Shown: piece after piece, positions 1 to 5,080 of the stretch
Position numbering within the stretch: position 1 is the first letter of the stretch
Layout of the letters: each line of letters starts with the position of its first letter
NCBI GenBank assembly: GCA_021298935.1
Contig: JAJTHR010000215.1
Location: forward strand, 1 to 5,080
Direction: 5' to 3'
DNA length: 5,080 bases
From: Parachlamydia sp.
GTDB taxonomy: Bacteria; Chlamydiota; Chlamydiia; Chlamydiales; Parachlamydiaceae
Notes under the pieces: model-generated
Seen by the model: only the letters and a program-made list of their open reading frames with translations
What the model was told of the DNA's origin: nothing
The model's database searches: none
Made by a program: the position numbers and the translations under genes

Positions 1-768
1 AATTTTCACTTTTTCTGTCGCCTGCACCCCGCTAACTGTCAAGGCAGCTTTTTTGACCAGCTGGAAGTATTCTTTTTCGGGCGCCTTGTCCACTAGCTGA
101 TTAAAGTTATCCCGAGCTGCAGCAAATCCTAAAAAAATCATGAAGGCTGCAATTGACATCGCCCCCATATGGTCGGCAAAATGACTCCATTCCGGATAAA
201 AAAAGGCAACGACCAATGCCAGGGCGGCAAAAAAACTACTCAGGCAATCGACCCTGTAATGGACTGCGTCGGACGCCAGGGCCGTGCTTTTTTGTTTTTT
301 GGCAATATGGATGACCGTACGGTAGGCGAGCTCCAAAAGTAGCATGGCAACGACAGGAAATACCCAGGCAAGCGGATGGATGACCGACTCTGTCTGCTCT
401 TGAGACACCTCAACTAGTTGCTGAAAGGTCATCAGCCCCCCCACCCCAATCAGCATGAGACCGAGAAAAAAACCTCCCAAGGGCTCGAACCTCCCATGGC
501 CGAAGGGATGGTTGCGGTCAGGAGGCTTTTTGGCAATACGAATGCATACGATTAAAAACAGGGTGGATATGACATCCAAAAGGCTTGAAACGGCATCTAA
601 AAACAATGCCGAGCTTTGAATCATGGCCACACCTGCCAATTCAAAAAGAATAATGCCAATGCGGATGCCCATTCCCCATTTAGCCGCTTGAATGATTTCC
701 CGGCTCCTTAACGCCCTTGAAGACCTTATATTGGGATCAAGAGGGATGGGTTTGGGGTATTTTGCCAT
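1..768 (-). CDS. Cation diffusion facilitator (CDF) family metal transporter, partial at C-terminus
   Basis: An inner-membrane divalent metal cation:proton antiporter of the CDF (FieF/YiiP) family, which exports ions such as Zn, Fe, Co or Mn. The frame is open for 256 codons from ATG 768-766 to the left edge, so the end of the gene lies outside the window. About six hydrophobic segments are visible (near residues 37-56, 57-76, 97-115, 132-152, 178-193 and 200-218). The family signature after TM2 is clear: DRNHPFGHGRFEP at 84-96. TM5 carries the metal site as HYRVD (H170, D174), preceded by ALASDAVHY. TM2 reads LDAVSSLLD, with D65 conserved but S61 at the position of YiiP Asp45. LVDKAP near 226-231 and SGVQATEKVKI at the edge begin the cytoplasmic C-terminal domain, most of which is cut off. 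The start lies 3 nt after the antiporter stop and has only a weak GGA as ribosome site, which suggests translational coupling. Family is certain; the metal transported is unknown. Confidence 0.93.
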   Translation of the reverse strand, partial: MAKYPKPIPLDPNIRSSRALRSREIIQAAKWGMGIRIGIILFELAGVAMIQSSALFLDAVSSLLDVISTLFLIVCIRIAKKPPDRNHPFGHGRFEPLGGFFLGLMLIGVGGLMTFQQLVEVSQEQTESVIHPLAWVFPVVAMLLLELAYRTVIHIAKKQKSTALASDAVHYRVDCLSSFFAALALVVAFFYPEWSHFADHMGAMSIAAFMIFLGFAAARDNFNQLVDKAPEKEYFQLVKKAALTVSGVQATEKVKI

Positions 769-771
769 ATT

Positions 772-2793
772 TTATCCAATGCTTTGAATGGGCTTCAATG
801 CTTGCCCACCTTCAAAGCGACCGAATAAGAAGGCGGCTTGCTGCGTTTTGCCAACCGCAACAATAATGTCTCCGGCGATAAGCGTCGTTTCGGATGAGGG
901 ATTGGAAATGATATTCTCCCCTCTTCTAATAAGTAAAACGGTTAACCCATAGTCTTTGCGTAAATTAGATTCCATAAGCGTTTTGCCCGCCAAAGAAGAT
1001 TCCGGATGGATACGAAAAGTTCCCATCTCTACATTCGACAGATTGAGTTTGATTTCTGAAAGATCAGCTGCTAGAGGATTGCGGTTGCGAAGTAAATCAT
1101 AGCCATCCGCGCGGATTAAATTGACAAAAGAGTGAATGTCCTCATCCGGCACATGGTATTGCCTTAAAACACGCGAAAAGACTTCGACCGAAGTGCCGAA
1201 CTCATCCGGTATGGCTTCATCGGCCCCAAGCATGGCCATTAAAGTCATTTCTTGCACATAACGCGTTCTGACAATCAAGTAAACAGACGGATTGGTTTCC
1301 CTGGTAATTTTTACAATTCGGCGCGCTGCAATGGGATCGTTCACCAATACGGCCACCGCCCTGGCTGTTAAAACATGCAAATGCTGGAGGACCGTTAGAT
1401 GAGTCGCGTCGCCAAAAAAAATGGGTTCTCCCAATTTGCGTTGCTCTTTCACAGTATCAGGATTCATTTCCAATATAACGTAAGGAATTCCTGCCAGCTT
1501 GCTTGAGCGAGCCAGATTTTTACCGGCTATGCCAAAGCCGATGATAATAACGTGATTGCTTAAAAAGTTAGGCTCGTTGCTCTTATGGGTATTGAACCCT
1601 GTCAGGATTTTTTTCGGTAGGGGCAAACGGTAAAAGAAATCGGCCAGTTGGGGTGAAAAATTGATCAAAACAGGACTTACCCCTAAGGTGATAAGAGAAA
1701 CGGATAAAAATAGCTGATAATCCTCTTGTCCGATGAGTCCATAAGGAATGCCGGCGTTTGCAAGCACAAAAGAGAACTCGCCGATTTGGCTAAGGGCAAT
1801 TGCTGTCAATAGGGAAGTCCTGAGGGGAAATCCCAAAATAAAAGTAGCCAGCCCTGCTGCCAGGACTTTAACTAAAAGAATCCCGCACGTAAAGACAACC
1901 ACCTGAAAAGGATGCTGCCAAACATAGTTGATGTTAAGCAGCATGCCGATTGAAACAAAAAAGAAACTGATAAAGAGCGCCTGAAAAGGGAAAATGTGGC
2001 TGACCGCTTCATTGCTGTATTCAGATTCTGAAATGATCAGACCGGCTAAAAATGCCCCGATTGTCAACGACAGGCCAATGCTGGCTGTCAGCCACGCAAC
2101 GCCGAAACAAAGGGTCAGCACGCTGAGTAGGAAAAGTTCTTTATTACGCGTGCGCGCCACAAGAAAAAGCAGGCGCGGAACAATACGCTGCGCACTTAAA
2201 AACACAAACACCAGGATAAATACACCTTTAAACAAGGGCCAAAGCAATGTTAAATTGACCGGATTCCCCTCAGTCTGAGTGTCCCCTAAAAAAGGGGTGA
2301 GTAAAATCATAGGAATGGCCACAAGGTCCTGAAAAATGAGCATCGAAATGGATAAGTGGCCATGCGGACTCGCGGACTCATTATTTTCTTCTAAAAGGCG
2401 CATGACAATTGCCGTACTGCTCATTGAAAGAAGAAAACCCAAAAAAAGGCTTGGGGCCCAAGCTAACCCCGCCCCCATTGCAATGAGAAAGGTAAAAAGA
2501 ATGGTCAATCCCACCTGAAGGGATCCACCCATTAAAAACTGTTTTTTAATTTGTAAAAGCTTCTTGATCGAAAGCTCCATGCCTATTCCAAACAGGAGAA
2601 GGATGATTCCAATTTGGGCGAGCATTTCCACATCCTCTCCCTCTTCGACAAGAGCCATCCCATGCGGCCCCGCCAGCACCCCGGTGATCAAAAAACCGAC
2701 GATCGGCGGTATATTCAAACGGTAGCCGAGCAGCAAAATGACCACTGCCAATCCAAATAATATTAGCAGGTCCTTAAAAAAGAATAATTCCAT
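772..2793 (-). CDS. CPA2 family monovalent cation:proton antiporter with RCK (TrkA-N/TrkA-C) domains, KefB/YbaL-like
   Basis: A 673-residue inner-membrane antiporter that exchanges protons for K+ or Na+. Residues 1-385 form the Na+/H+ exchanger domain with about 12-13 hydrophobic segments. Family motifs are GFLITGVLAGP (33-43), SSTAIV (125-130), FQDLVAIP with the ion-site pair Q155-D156 (154-161), SESEYS followed by FFFVSIGML (255-285), and LSQIGEFSFVLA (334-345). Residues 413-540 are an RCK/TrkA-N Rossmann domain with GFGIAG (419-424), an acidic residue at the end of strand 2 (E442, typical of NAD(H) binding) and GDAT (461-464). Residues about 583-663 are a TrkA-C domain. The length is normal for three-part members of the family. 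Compared with E. coli KefC, the acidic HALESDIEPF loop is replaced by NEAVSHIFPF, so glutathione-gated K+ efflux should not be assumed. The ATG lies 2 nt after the protease stop, with a weak TGAG 5 nt upstream inside the protease gene, so coupling is likely. Ion specificity cannot be read from sequence. Confidence 0.93.
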   Translation of the reverse strand: MELFFFKDLLILFGLAVVILLLGYRLNIPPIVGFLITGVLAGPHGMALVEEGEDVEMLAQIGIILLLFGIGMELSIKKLLQIKKQFLMGGSLQVGLTILFTFLIAMGAGLAWAPSLFLGFLLSMSSTAIVMRLLEENNESASPHGHLSISMLIFQDLVAIPMILLTPFLGDTQTEGNPVNLTLLWPLFKGVFILVFVFLSAQRIVPRLLFLVARTRNKELFLLSVLTLCFGVAWLTASIGLSLTIGAFLAGLIISESEYSNEAVSHIFPFQALFISFFFVSIGMLLNINYVWQHPFQVVVFTCGILLVKVLAAGLATFILGFPLRTSLLTAIALSQIGEFSFVLANAGIPYGLIGQEDYQLFLSVSLITLGVSPVLINFSPQLADFFYRLPLPKKILTGFNTHKSNEPNFLSNHVIIIGFGIAGKNLARSSKLAGIPYVILEMNPDTVKEQRKLGEPIFFGDATHLTVLQHLHVLTARAVAVLVNDPIAARRIVKITRETNPSVYLIVRTRYVQEMTLMAMLGADEAIPDEFGTSVEVFSRVLRQYHVPDEDIHSFVNLIRADGYDLLRNRNPLAADLSEIKLNLSNVEMGTFRIHPESSLAGKTLMESNLRKDYGLTVLLIRRGENIISNPSSETTLIAGDIIVAVGKTQQAAFLFGRFEGGQALKPIQSIG

Positions 2794-2795
2794 CT

Positions 2796-4478
2796 TTACT
2801 CATTTAATTTCTGTTGGTCCGTTAAGTTTTCAATGGCATCGACAATGGCGGCTGCCATCTTTTCATAGCCATTTTCCAAATCATCCACTGTGATTGCATA
2901 CTCGATATCAGGACTCACTCCAATATCTTCGATCATGGCGTGCGTTCCCGGTCGCTCGGCTATCGACCCGGTATAGGAGAAGGTTAAAATGCCATTATCA
3001 TTGGGAAAAGAAGCACTCAGCACAAAACCGCCAGCTCCTCCTGTGCGTGAGCCGAATAAAACAGCCCGTTTGTTATCTTTTAAAATGGCGGGAACAAAGT
3101 CGCCTCCCGAGAAGTCCAGTTCATTAATTAGCATCAAAATGGGCTTGGAATAACGGCAGTGAGGATGGGGATTGATAAAATCGATTCCATCAAGATGAGT
3201 CGGATCAGTTAAACTGCGCCCTGCATTCCACTCATCAATATTAAAAGAGAAAAATTTCTTTAAAAATAGAATTTCCTGATAGTCATTTTCAACAGCAATA
3301 TCAAATTTTTGCAAAAACTGAATTTGATTCAATTTTTTCAAATGTTGACAGGCATCAAAAATTTCTCTTTGCGTATTTTTAATGCGATGCCGGGGAGTAG
3401 AAAGCGGGACGTTTGTAAGCATGGAGAGTAGGTCATAAGAGTATTTGATAAGTCCTCCTCCATTATTCACTTGATCGATCACAAGGGCATCAGTTTCTTC
3501 TTCAAAAAGATGGATAATTTCCTCCAACTTTTTCAGGTTTTTTTCTTTCCCATGATAATGGGAAATACGAAAACAACCGATCTTTTTTCCCTGCGGCGTT
3601 AAGAAAATGTAGGCATTCCAAAAGCTATTTTTATCCATTTCCAGCCAAGTAATGCTTCCTAAAGGAGGGATAAAGCTTTTTTTGGCAGAAACTCCCGCTT
3701 CTATCACCGCTTCATAGGCAGCGCTCATCATGCGTGAGCTCTTAAAATCAGGCTCTTGTTTTGAAAACAAGCCCGTATTCATGATATAATCGTGCGGATT
3801 GTAAATGTAATCAGGACAGTAATCCCAAAGGATTTGATAACCATAAGGCTGGCCTGTCATCCTGGATTTAAATTGAATGACAGCGGCTCCCTGAGGAACA
3901 TCTTCTCCCAGGCAACCCCGCCTGTCCGTTAACAGGCTTTCTGCAATCCTCTGATTTGTCAAAGGGTTGCTTCCCCCAAGAATATGCGGCTTAATGGCGT
4001 CAATCCATTGCTGAACAGGGAGCCCATCCAATGAGAGAACCTCATCCCCGTGTTGTATCATATAATGCTCAGGAGATAGCAATTTGGAATCAACTGCATC
4101 GACAAAATAGCGTCCATCCACCCCTTTAATCGAGAGGGGAAGGGAGGCAGATTCCGTCGAGCAAAAGACGACACTGACATGATAGTCCTGGAGAGAGGCT
4201 AGAAAACTTTTTACTATTTTGTGGAATTGTTTAGTGGTCATTCCCTTTGATTCTAAAATTTCCTGCCTGCCTTTTTCAAATTCAAAATCAAGGTCAAGCC
4301 CTATTTGACTTTTTTTCCAATCAAGCGGTGCATACCCCAATTCGATTGAACGTCTAATCCAATTCAAATCTTCTACCATGCTCTCTTTTGTTTGCTTTTC
4401 GGTCCAAAAAGCCTCCAAGGAATGGCTCATGAAAACAAGCGCTGATACAAGAATGAATTTTTTTAGCGACACAAGCAT
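2796..4478 (-). CDS. cpaf: CPAF-like secreted serine protease (S41/tail-specific protease fold)
   Basis: A predicted exported serine protease of 560 residues, recognised as a homologue of chlamydial protease-like activity factor (CPAF; C. trachomatis CT858, 609 residues, triad H105/S499/E558). The N-terminus MLVSLKKF followed by a hydrophobic stretch ending SLEA (cleavage perhaps after A23) is a Sec signal peptide. The triad is intact: H100 in LQDYHVSVVF, S457 in NELDFSGGDFVPAILKDN, E517 in IEDIGVSPDIE. The Ser-to-Glu spacing is 60 against 59 in CPAF, while His-to-Ser is 357 against 394. A PDZ-like part lies between (GDEVLSLDG, 144-152), then a short linker (about 225-270), then the S41 core with ETDALVIDQVNNGGG (about 328-342) and the glycine-rich GGAGGF (480-485). 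The start is ATG 4478, not the in-frame TTG at 4493, because a strong ribosome site overlaps that TTG. First gene of an apparent three-gene operon. Family assignment is strong; substrates and the secretion route beyond Sec are inferred only from CPAF. Confidence 0.9.
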   Translation of the reverse strand: MLVSLKKFILVSALVFMSHSLEAFWTEKQTKESMVEDLNWIRRSIELGYAPLDWKKSQIGLDLDFEFEKGRQEILESKGMTTKQFHKIVKSFLASLQDYHVSVVFCSTESASLPLSIKGVDGRYFVDAVDSKLLSPEHYMIQHGDEVLSLDGLPVQQWIDAIKPHILGGSNPLTNQRIAESLLTDRRGCLGEDVPQGAAVIQFKSRMTGQPYGYQILWDYCPDYIYNPHDYIMNTGLFSKQEPDFKSSRMMSAAYEAVIEAGVSAKKSFIPPLGSITWLEMDKNSFWNAYIFLTPQGKKIGCFRISHYHGKEKNLKKLEEIIHLFEEETDALVIDQVNNGGGLIKYSYDLLSMLTNVPLSTPRHRIKNTQREIFDACQHLKKLNQIQFLQKFDIAVENDYQEILFLKKFFSFNIDEWNAGRSLTDPTHLDGIDFINPHPHCRYSKPILMLINELDFSGGDFVPAILKDNKRAVLFGSRTGGAGGFVLSASFPNDNGILTFSYTGSIAERPGTHAMIEDIGVSPDIEYAITVDDLENGYEKMAAAIVDAIENLTDQQKLNE

Positions 4479-4485
4479 GGGTATT

Positions 4486-4491
4486 CTCCTC
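4486..4491 (-). promoter_or_regulatory. Shine-Dalgarno sequence of the CPAF-like gene
   Basis: GAGGAG on the minus strand lies 7 nt before ATG 4478. This is ideal spacing and decides the start: an in-frame TTG at 4493-4491 would begin the protein inside this site and add MRRIP before the signal peptide. It is the only strong ribosome-binding site in the window, since the two downstream genes have weak ones and sit 2-3 nt after the preceding stop. Confidence 0.85.
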
Positions 4492-4946
4492 AAAATATTT
4501 TTATCAATGAATCAATAAAAAAAAAGGTATTTTTTCTAAATCACGGAAAGTTTATTCCAGTTGGAGTTAAATCGATAGAAGAAGAACGATTGAGAGAGAA
4601 AAATTTCAAAAAAGTTAGAGCATGAGGTTAGGCGTTCTTAATGTTTAATTTAATTGCTCTTCTTTGGATTGGCAATTGCCTCATGACGGGCTTGATTTAG
4701 CTAATGGCTAAAGAAATTAGACAGTACATTTAAGGAACCCTCTGAGGCTTAATCTTGAAATTACTAATATAGGATCTTTGCAAAAGTGCACGTCTTTAAA
4801 CTTCATAAAGTAGTTCCACGCATAGTAGGATTTATTTAGCATGTACATCAAAAAATGCCCGTGGCAAAATTACCCGCAAAAAAATAACTGAACCTTACAT
4901 AAATCACATAAAGTGAAAAACTGGGTAGACGGGAAGAACATTAACT
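4492..4946 (-). other. AT-rich upstream region of the protease operon, no convincing gene
   Basis: I find no convincing gene, tRNA or strong terminator here. The operon promoter should lie in this stretch. Read on the minus strand, the 60 bases before the protease start are very AT-rich and contain AAAAAA-TACC-TTTTTT (4535-4520), a perfect inverted repeat within A/T tracts. A weak promoter reading is TTTAGA (4540-4535), 17 nt, then TATTGA (4517-4512); each box matches the sigma-70/sigma-66 consensus at only about half its positions, so this is a guess. Two small minus-strand frames are present: ATG 4950 to TAA 4870 (26 residues) and, in the same frame past that stop, ATG 4848 to TAA 4717 (43 residues). 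Neither has a recognisable ribosome site or family motif. They may be chance frames or remains of a broken gene. Confidence 0.5.
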
Positions 4947-5078
4947 TCATGCCGCAATCCTTCTCGGTTCCATTACGATAGCCTTTTCTGGCCTGATTTT
5001 TACCCTACGGCTTGCCCCTAACATCTCATCGTCATTCATCACCATCACTTTCTTGGATAATTGCTCTCTCCAGCCATA
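4947..5078 (-). CDS. Possible C-terminal end of an unidentified gene entering from the right edge
   Basis: A minus-strand frame is open from the right edge for 43 codons and stops at TGA 4949-4947. It encodes a strongly charged tail that starts YGWREQLSKKVMVMNDDEM and ends IVMEPRRIAA. An ATGA overlap links its stop to ATG 4950 of a 26-residue frame beginning MKLMFFPSTQ. By eye the stretch is less AT-rich than the spacer that follows. I do not recognise the family. An open frame of this length is quite likely by chance, and the opposite strand is also open here (a hydrophobic frame ending at TAA 5076-5078). The YGWREQL segment loosely recalls text following a transposase helix-turn-helix, but this is too short to call. 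Confidence 0.22.
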   Translation of the reverse strand, partial: YGWREQLSKKVMVMNDDEMLGASRRVKIRPEKAIVMEPRRIAA

Positions 5079-5080
5079 AT

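Noticed and set aside
1994..2518. Two plus-strand open frames (1994-2278 and 2336-2518)
   Set aside because: They lie antisense to the membrane domain of the antiporter, show no family motifs and have compositions expected of shadow frames.
2894..3127. Plus-strand open frame of 77 codons
   Set aside because: Antisense to the catalytic Ser/Glu region of the CPAF-like gene, with an Arg/Tyr-rich composition typical of a shadow frame.
4671..4680. Perfect palindrome GGCAATTGCC, considered as an operator
   Set aside because: A 10-bp palindrome is expected about once in a spacer of this size by chance, it does not extend into the flanks, and it lies about 190 bp from the protease start.
4621..4685. 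Inverted repeat CATGAGG (4621-4627) / CCTCATG (4679-4685), considered as an element end pair
   Set aside because: Seven-bp arms 51 bp apart are not significant, and no target duplication or transposase lies between them.
4850..4866. TGCC-ACG-GGCA followed by six T on the minus strand, considered as a rho-independent terminator
   Set aside because: The stem is only 4 bp and does not extend, too weak to call. It would gain support only if the frame ending at 4947 proves to be a real gene.
4948..5078. Plus-strand hydrophobic frame ending at TAA 5076-5078
   Set aside because: It is the antisense of the charged minus-strand frame, with no ribosome site or recognisable domain.

Overview
The window reads as part of a chromosome from a member of the Chlamydiota, most likely an environmental (amoeba- or arthropod-associated) lineage rather than Chlamydia itself. 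The main reason is the secreted protease at 4478-2796. Its sequence and the spacing of its Ser-Glu pair closely match CPAF, the chlamydial protease-like activity factor. The two transporters downstream are not part of the CPAF neighbourhood I know from Chlamydia trachomatis. The base composition is moderate, with AT-rich spacers. The organism call rests on protein family recognition from memory, not on a search.

Layout: every convincing gene is on the minus strand. From right to left these are a non-coding or decayed stretch (about 5080-4492), a CPAF-like S41 serine protease with a signal peptide (4478-2796), a full-length CPA2-type cation:proton antiporter with a C-terminal RCK module (2793-772), and a cation diffusion facilitator (CDF) metal transporter (768-1). 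The last gene runs off the left edge with most of its cytoplasmic C-terminal domain missing. The gaps between these genes are 2 and 3 nt and contain no terminator, so they look like one transcript with translational coupling. The only strong Shine-Dalgarno sequence in the window precedes the protease.

The protease would be exported by Sec and, by analogy with CPAF, could act outside the bacterium on host or bacterial proteins. The two membrane proteins would control cytoplasmic cation/pH balance and divalent metal efflux. Nothing in the sequence links the three biochemically; the link is the tight co-directional arrangement.

Points worth a second look are a CPAF homologue with an intact triad but a shorter inhibitory/linker region, a serine in place of the first TM2 metal ligand of the CDF protein, an antiporter lacking the acidic KefC gating loop, and small reading frames of uncertain status at the right end.
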